Positions 1-8,884 are shown, counted from the stretch's first letter. The stretch is 64,000 nt of DNA from Robiginitalea marina (GCF_024006985.1 NZ_JAMXIB010000005.1:124001-188000); one strand, 5' to 3'. Numbers and translations: made by a program. The notes: generated by a model from the letters alone, not told the origin.

Positions 1-984
1 ACCACCTCCTGTATCCTTGCCCATTTGCTGCGGGAGGCGGGCCATAAGATAACCGCTTTCCTGGGTGGGGTGTCCGAGGATTTCCAGAGCAACTTCCTTA
101 TGGAGGGCGATGAATTTACGGTGGTAGAAGCCGATGAATATGACCGCTCCTTTTTGTGGCTGCGCCCTGAGGTAGCCTGCATCACCTCCATGGATGCAGA
201 CCACCTCGACATCTACGGGACAGCTGAAGCGCTGGTGGAATCCTTTCAGGAATTCGCCTCAAGGCTTCGGCCGGAAGGCACCCTGCTGGTGCGCCACGGA
301 CTCCCGGTTGTCGGCCTTACCTACGGTACGGAAGGGGGGGCAACCTATTGCATCAAAAACCTTAAGGTGGAGGCAGGGTGTTACCATTTCGACCTTGTTG
401 CCCCGGGGCAGGAATTCAAGGGGCTCCGGTTCTGCAAGCCAGGGCGCCACAACCTGCTTAACGGGCTGGCCGCCTTTGCCATGGCCTTACAGGTGGTGCC
501 CGCATCACAGCGCCTGGCCGACGCCCTTGCGACGTTCAAGGGGGTACAGCGGCGGTTTACCTACCGGGTAAATACCGAAGACCTGGTCTATATCGATGAT
601 TATGCCCACCACCCTGCGGAGATCGATGCGGTCCACCAGGCCGTGCGGGAGATGCATCCCGGAAAGGAAATCCTTGCCGTGTTCCAGCCCCACCTGTTCT
701 CAAGGACCCGCGATTTCGGGAGGGAGTTTGCACAAAGCCTCTCGAGGTTCGACCAGGTATGGCTGCTGGACATTTATCCGGCCCGGGAACTGCCACTGGA
801 AGGGATCGATTCCCACTGGTTGTTGGAACAGATTGAAAACCCCCGTAAAAAATGGGTTTCCGGGGAGCGGCTGCTGGAAGAAATCAAAGGGGCCAGGCCC
901 CAGGTGTTGCTTACCCTGGGGGCCGGGGATATCGGTTTGCAGGCCGGGCCCATCAAAAACGCGTTATGCCATGAAATTGAATAG
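1..984 (+). CDS. murC: UDP-N-acetylmuramate--L-alanine ligase, 5' end cut by the window
   Basis: Cytoplasmic ATP-dependent ligase that adds L-alanine to UDP-MurNAc in peptidoglycan precursor synthesis. The reading frame is open from base 1 (residues TTSCILAHLL), so the real start and the GTHGK part of the P-loop lie upstream of the window; 327 residues are visible. Seen: the Mur ligase central-domain motifs DEYDRSFL and DADHLDIYG, and the MurC-type DDYAHHPAE motif that opens the C-terminal domain. The stop overlaps the ftsQ start by 14 bases, which is the usual tail of the division and cell-wall cluster. Family call is firm; only the N-terminus is missing. Confidence 0.95.
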   Translation, partial: TTSCILAHLLREAGHKITAFLGGVSEDFQSNFLMEGDEFTVVEADEYDRSFLWLRPEVACITSMDADHLDIYGTAEALVESFQEFASRLRPEGTLLVRHGLPVVGLTYGTEGGATYCIKNLKVEAGCYHFDLVAPGQEFKGLRFCKPGRHNLLNGLAAFAMALQVVPASQRLADALATFKGVQRRFTYRVNTEDLVYIDDYAHHPAEIDAVHQAVREMHPGKEILAVFQPHLFSRTRDFGREFAQSLSRFDQVWLLDIYPARELPLEGIDSHWLLEQIENPRKKWVSGERLLEEIKGARPQVLLTLGAGDIGLQAGPIKNALCHEIE

Positions 985-1690
985 AGATACGATAAAGTTG
1001 GTTGTGTTGGGGTGCTGCATTGCAGGGCTTTATGCCTTTGCAGATGCCCGAAGTTCCCTGCGCCGGATCAGGGAGGTGCAGATCCATTTTCAGGAAGGGG
1101 ATAACCTCTTTCTGACGGAGGCGATGGTTAATAAATTGTTAATACAAAATTATGGCCCCCTCCCGAATATGCCCAGGGAAAAGGTAGTTTTGAATGCAAT
1201 GGAATCGGTCCTGCAGGCCCATGAAATGGTGAAAGATGCGCAGGTATACCTCACTATTGATGGTAAGCTCAATACAAATATCGCGCAACGGCAACCCATT
1301 GGACGTGTAGGGGGCGAACGGTCGTTTTATCTGGACGACCAGGGCCTTGAGATGCCCCTTTCCCCCATCCATTCTGCACGGGTCCCTATCATTACGGGCA
1401 AGATTACAGGGGAAACCCTGGAGGATACCTATGCGATCCTGAAATACATCAACCAGGATCCGTTCCTGAGCAAGAATGTGATTGGGATCCACATCGAAGG
1501 TCCCTCCGATTACCACCTGAAATTCCGGTTGGAACACTTTGTGGTCCGCCTGGGGGATGTGGAGGACCTGGAATCAAAATTCAGGAATTTTAAAGCGTTT
1601 TACGCTAAGGCGTTACAGGATAAGACCCTTTTGTCATACCAGGTGGTAAGCCTGGAATTCAAGAACCAGGTAGTGTGTACTAAAATTTAA
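971..1690 (+). CDS. ftsQ: Cell division protein FtsQ
   Basis: A 239-residue single-pass inner membrane protein of the divisome, linking early cytoplasmic and late periplasmic components. ATG 971 is chosen because it gives a short cytoplasmic N-terminus followed by one membrane helix (about residues 8-23) and then a POTRA/FtsQ-like periplasmic domain beginning near SLRRIREVQIHF. An open frame continues upstream, but only as a shadow of murC. It overlaps murC by 14 bases and lies 6 bases before ftsA. FtsQ diverges strongly in this phylum, so the call rests on gene order as much as on sequence. Confidence 0.88.
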   Translation: MKLNRDTIKLVVLGCCIAGLYAFADARSSLRRIREVQIHFQEGDNLFLTEAMVNKLLIQNYGPLPNMPREKVVLNAMESVLQAHEMVKDAQVYLTIDGKLNTNIAQRQPIGRVGGERSFYLDDQGLEMPLSPIHSARVPIITGKITGETLEDTYAILKYINQDPFLSKNVIGIHIEGPSDYHLKFRLEHFVVRLGDVEDLESKFRNFKAFYAKALQDKTLLSYQVVSLEFKNQVVCTKI

Positions 1691-1696
1691 TCCAGC

Positions 1697-3028
1697 ATGG
1701 AACAAACGAAATACTCAGTAGGTCTAGACATCGGTACCACGAAGATCGTCGCCATTATCGGGAAGGAGAACGAGTATGGCAAAATCGAGGTGCTCGGGAT
1801 CGGAAGGTCCAGGAGCCTGGGGGTGCATCGCGGGGTGGTGAACAATATTACCCAGACCATACAGTCCATCCAGCAGGCGGTGGAACAGGCCGAGGCCAAT
1901 TCCGGCCTGAAAATCGGTTCTGTGACGGTGGGGATTGCCGGGCAGCATATCCGCTCCCTGCAGCATAGCGACTATATCACCCGGCCGAATTCCGAGGAGG
2001 TGATCGGGGAAGAAGACCTTGAAACCCTTTGCAACCAGGTCTATAAGCTGGTCATGCTGCCGGGGGAGGAAATCATCCATGTGCTGCCCCAGGAGTACAG
2101 GGTGGATGGACAGGCGGAGGTAAAACAGCCCATCGGCATGTACGGGGGCCGTCTGGAGGCCAATTTCCATGTAGTGGTCGGGCAGGTATCCTCCATAAAG
2201 AACATCGGCAGGTGCATCAAAAGCGCTGGCCTGAACCTCGACAACATTACTTTGGAACCATTGGCTTCGGCCAATGCCGTCCTCAGCCAGGAGGAAAAGG
2301 AAGCGGGGGTGGCCCTGATCGATATCGGGGGCGGGACCACTGACCTGGCGATTTTCAAGGATGGCATTATCAGGCATACGGCCGTGATCCCCTTTGGGGG
2401 GAACGTGATTACCGAGGACATCAAGGAAGGGTGTTCCATAATCGAAAAGCAGGCCGAGCTGCTCAAGATCAAATTTGGTTCTGCCTGGCCCGGCGAGAAC
2501 AAAGACAACGAGATCGTCTCCATCCCGGGACTCAGGGGAAGGGAACCCAAGGAAATCACCCTGAAGAACCTCTCCAAGATTATCCATGCCCGGGTGGTGG
2601 AAATCATCGAACAGGTCTATCTGGAGATCAAGAATTACGGGCATGAAGAACAGAAAAAGAAATTGATCGGCGGCATTGTCCTGACAGGGGGCGGCAGCCA
2701 GCTGAAGCACCTCAAACAGCTGGTAGAGTACATCACGGGCATGGATACCCGTATCGGATACCCCAATGAGCACATGGCCGGGGATTCCGACGCTGAGATC
2801 GCCAGCCCCACCTATGCCACGGCTGTTGGGTTGCTGATGAATGCGGTGGAGAACAGCCACAGGTTCCCCAGGGTTCGGGAGTCGCAACAGCAGGCGGCAG
2901 CGGCCGGGGAGATGGTGCTGGAGGAAGTGGGGCGGCAGGAAGGGGAAACCTCCCGCCAGAAGGAACGCAAATCGGTCTTTGATCGCTGGGCGGATAAACT
3001 AAAGGAATTTTTAGACAACGCCGAATAA
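1697..3028 (+). CDS. ftsA: Cell division protein FtsA
   Basis: Actin-like ATPase (443 residues) that tethers FtsZ to the membrane and recruits later divisome proteins. Seen: phosphate-1 motif GLDIGTTKI at the N-terminus, the FtsA-specific SHS2-type 1C domain around residues 85-170, phosphate-2 motif LIDIGGGTTD, and the adenosine motif GGIVLTGGGSQL. The last 18 residues (SVFDRWADKLKEFL and following) look like the amphipathic membrane-targeting helix. The gap to ftsZ is 45 bases, so co-transcription is likely. Confidence 0.96.
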   Translation: MEQTKYSVGLDIGTTKIVAIIGKENEYGKIEVLGIGRSRSLGVHRGVVNNITQTIQSIQQAVEQAEANSGLKIGSVTVGIAGQHIRSLQHSDYITRPNSEEVIGEEDLETLCNQVYKLVMLPGEEIIHVLPQEYRVDGQAEVKQPIGMYGGRLEANFHVVVGQVSSIKNIGRCIKSAGLNLDNITLEPLASANAVLSQEEKEAGVALIDIGGGTTDLAIFKDGIIRHTAVIPFGGNVITEDIKEGCSIIEKQAELLKIKFGSAWPGENKDNEIVSIPGLRGREPKEITLKNLSKIIHARVVEIIEQVYLEIKNYGHEEQKKKLIGGIVLTGGGSQLKHLKQLVEYITGMDTRIGYPNEHMAGDSDAEIASPTYATAVGLLMNAVENSHRFPRVRESQQQAAAAGEMVLEEVGRQEGETSRQKERKSVFDRWADKLKEFLDNAE

Positions 3029-3039
3029 GGGTACCCATA

Positions 3040-3052
3040 ATCAATCAAAAAA
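3040..3052. repeat. Intergenic 13-base motif, copy 1 of 3
   Basis: ATCAATCAAAAAA in the ftsA-ftsZ gap, followed by AGAAC; identical 13-mers occur at 16889-16901 and 50011-50023. Confidence 0.5.
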
Positions 3053-3073
3053 AGAACAAAAACGAGCGAACAC

Positions 3074-5011
3074 ATGGAAATGGATAATATCACCTTCGAC
3101 CTACCTAAAAACCAGAGCAACGTGATCAAGGTCATCGGTGTTGGGGGCGGGGGAAGCAACGCCATCAACTACATGTTCCAGGCCGGGATCAACGGCGTGG
3201 ATTTTGTAATCTGCAACACGGATGCCCAGGCCTTGCAGAACAGCGCCGTCCCCAATAAAATCCAGTTGGGCGTCTCCCTTACGGAAGGGCTGGGTGCCGG
3301 CGCAAACCCCGAGGTAGGGGAACAGGCTGCCCTGGAGAGCATGGAGGAGATCAAGCGCATGCTCGCTACCAATACCAAGATGGTTTTCATCACTGCAGGA
3401 ATGGGTGGGGGCACCGGTACAGGTGCTGCGCCCATTATTGCCAGGCAGGCCAAGGAGCTCGATATCCTTACGGTGGGAATTGTGACCATCCCCTTTCAAT
3501 TTGAGGGCAAAACACGATGCCAGCAGGCGCAACGGGGGATAGAAAAATTGCGCGGCAACGTGGATTCCCTCATCGTAATCAACAACAACAAGCTGAGGGA
3601 AGTATATGGGAACCTGGGTTTCAAGGCCGGTTTCTCCAAAGCCGATGAAGTCCTTGCCACCGCAGCCCGGGGCATTGCAGAGGTTATTACCCACCACTAC
3701 ACCCAGAACATCGACCTTCGCGACGCCAAAACCGTCCTTTCCAACAGCGGGACCGCCATCATGGGGTCTGCCATGTCCACCGGCTCTGCCCGTGCCCATG
3801 AGGCGATCATGAAGGCCCTGGACTCCCCCCTGCTGAACGACAACAAGATCACAGGGGCCAAAAACGTACTCCTGCTGATCGTTTCCGGTACCCAGGAAAT
3901 CACCATTGATGAGATCGGGGAGATCAACGACCATATTCAAATCGAGGCCGGCCATAGTGCGAACATCATCATGGGGGTAGGGGAAGACGAAAGCCTTGGG
4001 GAGGCCATTGCCGTTACGGTGATTGCCACCGGCTTCAATGTGGATCAGCAGGATGAAATCGTGAACACCGAATCGAAAAAGATCATCCACACCCTGGAAG
4101 ACGAACAAAAGGCACAGCAAGACTTGAGCGAGCCTTCGGTGATGCAATCGCTCGATCTGGGCGAGCCTTCCGTAGTGCACACCCTCGACCTGGGGGAGCC
4201 TGAAGCGGAATCGACTCCCGGCCCGGAGATGGACCTGGTACCCACTACCCATTATATCAGGAGCTTCAATGTGTTTTATGAGGAAGTGGTTGCCGAACCC
4301 CTGGAAGAGGAATTCATTATTGTGGACTCCCGGCAACTGCTCAATGAAATAGAGGTGGTTGATCCCCAGGTGGTGTCGCCCACAGCCCGGGAAGACCAGT
4401 TTTCCCTGGCCTTTGACATGCCGCTTAAAGAGACCTCCAGGGAGGAAGTGCCCGAAGAAGAAGAACAACAACATGTGATCACTTTCGACCTGGACGAGGA
4501 CATCCGGGAGATCGAAGTACAGGAGCACGTGGAGATTACCCCTATCCTGGAATACCGCAAAGAAGGCGAAACCCGCTACAGCCTGGATGAATACATGGAA
4601 CTGGAGCGCAAACTGACTGGGGCTACCTCCCGGGCAGAGCATTACGAGCCGAAATTATCGGGCGATGAACTGGTATTTGAAAAGCGGGTGGTCCCGGTAA
4701 CCGAAACGGCCACGGCTACCGCCCCGACTACTGAAACCGGGGACCCAACAGACCGTCCCATCGAGGAAATCCTGAGGGAGCGGGCCGATGAGCGCCGCCG
4801 CAAGCTGAAGGACTTCAATTACAAATTCCAGCACAATCGTTCCAGCATTGATGAAATTGAAAAGGAACCGGCCTACAGGCGGCAGGGGGTCGACCTGAAC
4901 CCCACCTCCGCAAAAGGCGGTAAGGTATCCCGTACCACGCTGAGCGAGGACAGCAATGAAGAGTTGCGCCTGCGTTCGAACAATTCCTTCCTCCACGACA
5001 ACGTGGATTAA
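3074..5011 (+). CDS. ftsZ: Cell division protein FtsZ with long C-terminal extension
   Basis: Tubulin-like GTPase that forms the cytokinetic ring. The globular part (about residues 15-325) carries the GTP signature GGGTGTG at residues 111-117 and the T7-loop region. The protein is 645 residues long against roughly 350-400 in most bacteria. The extra part is an acidic, probably disordered linker of about 300 residues. It contains an 11-residue tandem repeat (DLSEPSVMQSL then DLGEPSVVHTL, residues 350-371) and ends in a charged tail RLRSNNSFLHDNVD that could be the FtsA-binding peptide. ATG 3074 fits the leader; ATG 3080 is an alternative. A strong terminator follows. Confidence 0.96.
   Translation: MEMDNITFDLPKNQSNVIKVIGVGGGGSNAINYMFQAGINGVDFVICNTDAQALQNSAVPNKIQLGVSLTEGLGAGANPEVGEQAALESMEEIKRMLATNTKMVFITAGMGGGTGTGAAPIIARQAKELDILTVGIVTIPFQFEGKTRCQQAQRGIEKLRGNVDSLIVINNNKLREVYGNLGFKAGFSKADEVLATAARGIAEVITHHYTQNIDLRDAKTVLSNSGTAIMGSAMSTGSARAHEAIMKALDSPLLNDNKITGAKNVLLLIVSGTQEITIDEIGEINDHIQIEAGHSANIIMGVGEDESLGEAIAVTVIATGFNVDQQDEIVNTESKKIIHTLEDEQKAQQDLSEPSVMQSLDLGEPSVVHTLDLGEPEAESTPGPEMDLVPTTHYIRSFNVFYEEVVAEPLEEEFIIVDSRQLLNEIEVVDPQVVSPTAREDQFSLAFDMPLKETSREEVPEEEEQQHVITFDLDEDIREIEVQEHVEITPILEYRKEGETRYSLDEYMELERKLTGATSRAEHYEPKLSGDELVFEKRVVPVTETATATAPTTETGDPTDRPIEEILRERADERRRKLKDFNYKFQHNRSSIDEIEKEPAYRRQGVDLNPTSAKGGKVSRTTLSEDSNEELRLRSNNSFLHDNVD
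4121..4186 (+). repeat. 33-base tandem repeat inside ftsZ
   Basis: Two copies (4121-4153 and 4154-4186), with a partial third, encode DLSEPSVMQSL, DLGEPSVVHTL and DLGEPE. It lies in the disordered linker of FtsZ. Confidence 0.75.
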
Positions 5012-5044
5012 AGGGCGGAATACCAGGTCCGCAGCCAGGGGAAA

Positions 5045-5080
5045 CCCGGCAGGCCCACGCGCCTGCCGGGTTTATTTTTT
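5045..5080 (+). terminator. Rho-independent terminator of ftsZ
   Basis: A perfect 10-bp stem (CCCGGCAGGC / GCCTGCCGGG, 6-base loop) is followed by TTTATTTTTT. It closes the murC-ftsQ-ftsA-ftsZ run. The end of its T-tract is also the first base of the promoter box of the next gene. Confidence 0.9.
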
Positions 5081-5087
5081 ATCTTTG
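5080..5087 (+). promoter_or_regulatory. TAnnTTTG promoter box for the yqeY-like gene
   Basis: TATCTTTG matches the -7 element used by the Bacteroidota primary sigma factor. It lies 24 bases before the ATG at 5112 and starts within the T-tract of the ftsZ terminator. Confidence 0.6.
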
Positions 5088-5111
5088 TACCAGAATCAAT
5101 CCGCGCGTATC

Positions 5112-5564
5112 ATGAGCTTACAAGAACAGGTAATGGAACAGATCAAGGCTGCCATGAAAGCCAGGGATACTGTTTCCCTGGAATCCCTGAGGGCGATTAA
5201 ATCTGCACTCCTGTTAATGCAAACCGATAAAGGGGGGGTCAAAACCCTGTCGGAGGCCGAAGAGATTGCTTTGGTACAAAAACTGGTCAAACAGCGACGC
5301 GAAAGTGCTTCTATTTTTCAGGAGCAGGGCAGGGCAGACCTGGCAGAAGCTGAATTGCAGCAGATTGCTGTTATGGAGCGTTTCCTACCGGAACAGCTTT
5401 CTGAAGCCGAGGTGGGGCAGGAAGTCGCCCGCGCCATTGCCTCCCTCGGGGCAAAGGACCTCAAGGACATGGGCAGGGTGATGGGGGAAGTGACCCGGAC
5501 CCTGGCCGGCCGTGCCGATGGGAAGCTGATTGCCGCCCTGGTTCGGAGCCAGCTGGGCCAGTAA
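5112..5564 (+). CDS. GatB/YqeY domain-containing protein
   Basis: A 150-residue cytoplasmic helical protein matching the YqeY family, which resembles the C-terminal tRNA-interacting domain of the GatB subunit of glutamyl-tRNA amidotransferase. Seen: N-terminal MSLQEQVMEQIKAAMKAR, the family segment FLPEQLSEAEV and the C-terminal DMGRVMGEV(T)RTLAGRADG-like motif. The function of stand-alone YqeY proteins is not settled. ATG 5112 is preferred to the longer open frame because it matches the family N-terminus and sits just after a promoter box. It has its own promoter, separate from ftsZ. Confidence 0.9.
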   Translation: MSLQEQVMEQIKAAMKARDTVSLESLRAIKSALLLMQTDKGGVKTLSEAEEIALVQKLVKQRRESASIFQEQGRADLAEAELQQIAVMERFLPEQLSEAEVGQEVARAIASLGAKDLKDMGRVMGEVTRTLAGRADGKLIAALVRSQLGQ

Positions 5565-5715
5565 ATCTCCCGGCCCGTTACAGGGTCATTGGCTACGGCG
5601 GAGGGTGTCGGTGTTTTGGAATCCTGCCAGGTTTGTTCAGGGTGCCGGGTTATTTTTATAACCGGGGGTGAAAAAAATCAATAAAGTTATGGGACTGTAT
5701 AATTATACATCGTAA

Positions 5716-5725
5716 TATTGCAATA
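5716..5725. promoter_or_regulatory. Possible ArsR operator upstream of arsR
   Basis: TATTGCAATA is a perfect 10-base palindrome 15 bases before the arsR ATG, inside an AT-rich stretch (5690-5740) that would hold the promoter. ArsR-family repressors bind short dyads overlapping their own promoters, so this is a reasonable autoregulatory site. No binding consensus specific to this lineage was available to test it. Confidence 0.35.
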
Positions 5726-5740
5726 ATGTAATTTGACTAT

Positions 5741-6076
5741 ATGGGAATTACCAAGACGGAACTTTTTTCGGAGGTCGACAACCAAATTGCCCTGGCCGCA
5801 AAGGCCTTTGCGCATCCGGCACGGGTGGCCATCCTGCACTATATCCTGAAGACCAACGCATGCATCAACAGCGACCTGGTACAGGAACTGGGGCTGGCCC
5901 AGGCGACGATCAGCCAGCACCTTCGGGAACTCAAAGATATTGGGATCATCCAGGGCACCATAGAGGGGTCCCGTATGAATTATTGTATCAACCCTGCCCG
6001 TTGGGAGGAGGTCAGGGCCCTGTTCCTCGGGGTTTTTGACCAGTACCTGCCCGGGTCGCCCGGAGGATGCTGCTAA
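5741..6076 (+). CDS. arsR: ArsR/SmtB-family transcriptional regulator
   Basis: A 111-residue winged-helix regulator heading the arsenic operon. Seen: helix-turn-helix around residues 45-70 with recognition helix ATISQHLRELKD, followed by the beta wing. The paired-cysteine sensor ELCVCD of enterobacterial ArsR is absent: the equivalent stretch, TNACINSDLVQEL, has one cysteine (C41). Other cysteines are C82 and a C-terminal pair C110-C111, so arsenite would have to be sensed by a different cysteine set. Context (ArsM, arsenate reductase, Acr3 downstream) supports an arsenic role. It probably represses its own operon, giving way when arsenite binds. Confidence 0.9.
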   Translation: MGITKTELFSEVDNQIALAAKAFAHPARVAILHYILKTNACINSDLVQELGLAQATISQHLRELKDIGIIQGTIEGSRMNYCINPARWEEVRALFLGVFDQYLPGSPGGCC

Positions 6077-6115
6077 AACCGGAATCTTAACCATAACAGA
6101 ACACCATAACCCCTT

Positions 6116-7000
6116 ATGAAAAACGAACAGGAACTTAAAAATGTCGTCCGGGACCGGTATGCCCGGATCGCCGATCAGGGCCGGGCCGAAAATGCCGCAT
6201 CCTGCTGTGGGGCCACCAACCCTTCCAACAAGGTATACAACATCATGATGGATGACTACTCCGAAACCCAGGGCTATGTGGAAGACGCTGACCTGGGCCT
6301 GGGCTGTGGGTTGCCTACCCATTTTGCCCGGATACAACCCGGGGACACGGTGATTGATTTAGGGTCCGGCGCCGGCAATGATTGCTTTGTGGCCCGCCAT
6401 GAAACGGGGCCCGAAGGGAAGGTGATCGGCATTGACTTTACCCCGGCCATGATCCGAAAGGCCCGCCTGAATGCCGAAAACCTGGGTTATAACAATGTGG
6501 AGTTCCGGGAAGGGGACATAGACGAAATGCCGGTCAGCGACGGGGTAGCCGATGTGGTGGTGAGCAATTGCGTGCTCAACCTGGTACCTGACAAGCAAAA
6601 GGTTCTGCGGGAAATTTTCCGGGTGCTCAAGCCAGGGGGCCATTTCAGTATTTCCGATATCGTGCTGGTCGGTGACCTGCCAGAAGCCCTTCGGGAAGAT
6701 GCCGAGATGTACGCCGGATGTGTGGCCGGGGCCATACAGAAGGCGACCTACCTCGATTTTATTCAACATGCGGGTTTTACCCAGATCACCCTGCAAAAGG
6801 AAAAGCCAATCCATATCCCTGAGGATATCCTGTCTAAATACCTGCCCCCTGTTGAGGCGGCAGACTTTAACTCTGGGGGGACGGGGATTTTCAGCGTCAC
6901 CGTGTACGCGGAAAAGCCCGGCAGTAAACCCACAAAGCCAAGGGTCAGGCTCTCGTCTTTAGCCGAAGGCGATTGCAAACCGGGCACCGGTTGTTGTTAA
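6116..7000 (+). CDS. arsM: Arsenite S-adenosylmethionine methyltransferase
   Basis: Cytoplasmic class I methyltransferase (294 residues) that methylates arsenite to less retained or volatile species using SAM. Seen: SAM-binding motif DLGSGAGND at residues 81-89; C64, C152 and C202 fit the three arsenite-binding cysteines of characterised ArsM proteins. Extra cysteines are C30-C31 near the N-terminus and a C-terminal GTGCC. The motif SNCVLNLVPD around C152 is typical of ArsM. It lies 39 bases after arsR and 11 before the next gene, so it is part of one operon. Confidence 0.95.
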   Translation: MKNEQELKNVVRDRYARIADQGRAENAASCCGATNPSNKVYNIMMDDYSETQGYVEDADLGLGCGLPTHFARIQPGDTVIDLGSGAGNDCFVARHETGPEGKVIGIDFTPAMIRKARLNAENLGYNNVEFREGDIDEMPVSDGVADVVVSNCVLNLVPDKQKVLREIFRVLKPGGHFSISDIVLVGDLPEALREDAEMYAGCVAGAIQKATYLDFIQHAGFTQITLQKEKPIHIPEDILSKYLPPVEAADFNSGGTGIFSVTVYAEKPGSKPTKPRVRLSSLAEGDCKPGTGCC

Positions 7001-7011
7001 CTGCCTTTGCC

Positions 7012-7650
7012 ATGGAGCCTATGCAACCCAACACCAGCCTGTATCCGCGACTTGAGAAGACCGTAGCCCGGGCCAGGCAACTCGTAGTACCCGAAGCGCG
7101 GAAATCGGTCCTGGACCCCCTTATCGCCTACATCCAGGATAAAGTGGACCGGGCGGAAATAGCCCGCCTTAATTTCATCTGCACCCATAATTCCCGCCGC
7201 AGCCAGCTATCCCAGGTTTGGGCACAGACTGCCGCGGCCTATTTTGGGATCCCGGCACTGTGTTATTCCGGGGGGGTGGAAGTAACTGCCTTCAATGAGC
7301 GGGCCATAGCGGCCCTGCAGCGGGGTGGGTTCCGCGTTGTCCCAACTGCTGGCACCAATCCGATGGTGGAGGTTTTCCATTCGGAAGGAGGCCATCAACC
7401 CGTACGGGCCTTCTCGAAGCTCTTTGACGACCCGGAAAACGGGTCAGGCCCCTTTGCCGCGGTGATGACCTGTTCCCATGCCGATGAGAATTGCCCGTTT
7501 ATCCCAGGGGCCGAAATCCGGATCCCCGTCCGGTACGAAGACCCAAAGGAATTCGATGGCCTTCCGCAGGAAGCAGCCAAATACGATGAGCGCTCCCTTC
7601 AGATTGCCTCTGAGCTGTTTTACGTGTTTTCCAAAATCAGAATGACCTGA
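7012..7650 (+). CDS. Low-molecular-weight phosphatase-type arsenate reductase
   Basis: A 212-residue protein of the low-molecular-weight protein tyrosine phosphatase superfamily. Seen: the P-loop CTHNSRR (C57 to R63, CX5R) after a beta strand NFI, and a late DPKEF segment that could provide the general acid. An N-terminal helical extension of about 50 residues precedes the core. In this operon the likely role is reduction of arsenate to arsenite, feeding ArsM and Acr3; the reductant (thioredoxin or another thiol) cannot be read from sequence. Starts at 7012 or 7021 are both possible. The stop overlaps the next start as ATGA. Confidence 0.85.
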   Translation: MEPMQPNTSLYPRLEKTVARARQLVVPEARKSVLDPLIAYIQDKVDRAEIARLNFICTHNSRRSQLSQVWAQTAAAYFGIPALCYSGGVEVTAFNERAIAALQRGGFRVVPTAGTNPMVEVFHSEGGHQPVRAFSKLFDDPENGSGPFAAVMTCSHADENCPFIPGAEIRIPVRYEDPKEFDGLPQEAAKYDERSLQIASELFYVFSKIRMT

Positions 7651-8702
7651 TGGCCTCCCAACCCAAAAAACTAGGTTTCCTCAACCGCTACCTCACCCTC
7701 TGGATTTTCCTGGCCATGGCGCTGGGGGTGGCGATTGGTTACTTTTTCCCCTCGGGATCAACCTTTATCAATTCCTTTAGCCGGGGAAGTACCAATATCC
7801 CGATTGCCATAGGGCTGATCCTGATGATGTATCCGCCCCTGGCCAAGGTCGATTATAAATTGCTGCCTGCGGTTTTCAGGAACGTCAGGGTGTTGTCGCT
7901 GTCCCTTGTATTGAACTGGGTGATCGGCCCCCTGCTCATGTTTCTATTGGCATTGGTTTTCCTGCGGGAATATCCCGAATACATGGTAGGGCTAATCCTC
8001 ATTGGCCTGGCGCGTTGTATTGCCATGGTGCTGGTGTGGAATGACCTGGCCGAAGGCAGCAGCGAGTACGGGGCGGGGCTGGTCGCCCTCAACAGCATTT
8101 TTCAGGTGTTCGCCTATAGCTTCTACGCCTGGTTGTTTATCACCAGGCTTCCCCCGTTGTTTGGATTTGAGGGCGCAATTGTGGATATTTCCATTTCCAC
8201 AATCGCCGAAAGCGTGGCCATATATCTGGGCATACCCTTTATTGCGGGCCTCTTGAGTCGCCTGATTTTGGTCCGGATCAGGGGGGAAGAATGGTACCGG
8301 ACAAAATTTATCCCTGCAATATCGCCAATCACCCTTATCGCCCTGCTCTTTACCATCGTGGTCATGTTTTCCCTGAAAGGCGAATTGATTGTCCAGATCC
8401 CCATGGATGTGTTGCGGATTGCCATCCCGCTTTTACTGTATTTCACGGCCATGTTTTTGATCGCTTTCTTCCTGAGCAAGGCGATGGGGGCTGAATACGA
8501 CAAAAATGCTTCCATTGCCTTTACGGCTGCAGGCAACAATTTTGAACTGGCCATTGCAGTAGCCATTGCCGTATTCGGTTTGAATTCCGGGCAGGCCTTT
8601 GCCGGGGTAATCGGCCCCCTGGTTGAAGTGCCGGCCCTGATCCTGTTGGTCAGGGTCTCTTTTTGGCTCCGGGAGAAGTACTACGGGGCCAAACCTGCCT
8701 GA
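7650..8702 (+). CDS. acr3: ACR3-family arsenite efflux transporter
   Basis: Inner membrane arsenite exporter (350 residues) of the bile/arsenite/riboflavin transporter superfamily. About ten hydrophobic segments are visible. The conserved cysteine of transmembrane segment 4 is C123 in [20 protein letters not shown], and a conserved acidic site lies in [13 protein letters not shown] near the C-terminus, both needed for transport in studied Acr3 proteins. It is translationally coupled to the reductase (ATGA overlap) and closes the operon. No clear terminator was seen downstream. Confidence 0.95.
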   Translation: MASQPKKLGFLNRYLTLWIFLAMALGVAIGYFFPSGSTFINSFSRGSTNIPIAIGLILMMYPPLAKVDYKLLPAVFRNVRVLSLSLVLNWVIGPLLMFLLALVFLREYPEYMVGLILIGLARCIAMVLVWNDLAEGSSEYGAGLVALNSIFQVFAYSFYAWLFITRLPPLFGFEGAIVDISISTIAESVAIYLGIPFIAGLLSRLILVRIRGEEWYRTKFIPAISPITLIALLFTIVVMFSLKGELIVQIPMDVLRIAIPLLLYFTAMFLIAFFLSKAMGAEYDKNASIAFTAAGNNFELAIAVAIAVFGLNSGQAFAGVIGPLVEVPALILLVRVSFWLREKYYGAKPA

Positions 8703-8884
8703 AATTGTTTGTGATAGGACCCCGGCCCGCAAGGGCTATGCACGGTTTGGCCGTATCTTGCAGATGGGGGGCACCCCGGGGCCAGCTTTTTTATCAAAGG
8801 GGGTATCTCCCTGTTTTTTGCGCATCCTGAAGGGAAATATATGGCTTTGGGTCCCGGGTTCTGGCGCTGTTATCCGGGCTGCGG
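8703..8884. other. Short intergenic region between converging genes
   Basis: The space between acr3 (plus) and the DUF6544-like gene (minus) has no convincing ORF, promoter or terminator. Short open frames here are continuations of shadows of the minus-strand gene. Confidence 0.5.

Noticed and set aside
596-970. Longer N-terminus for FtsQ
   Set aside because: The upstream part is murC in another frame and gives a basic, Pro/Gly-rich sequence that does not match FtsQ.
3101-4642. Long minus-strand ORF (513 codons) opposite ftsZ
   Set aside because: A shadow from codon bias: GC-rich third positions leave few stops on the other strand. Its translation is His/Gly/Leu-rich with no known fold, while ftsZ is certain.
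5634-5668. GGTTAT-TTTTT-ATAACC hairpin before arsR as a terminator for yqeY
   Set aside because: The stem is short with a bulge and is followed by GGTGAAAAAA rather than a T-tract. It may be part of the arsR control region, but the evidence is too weak to call.
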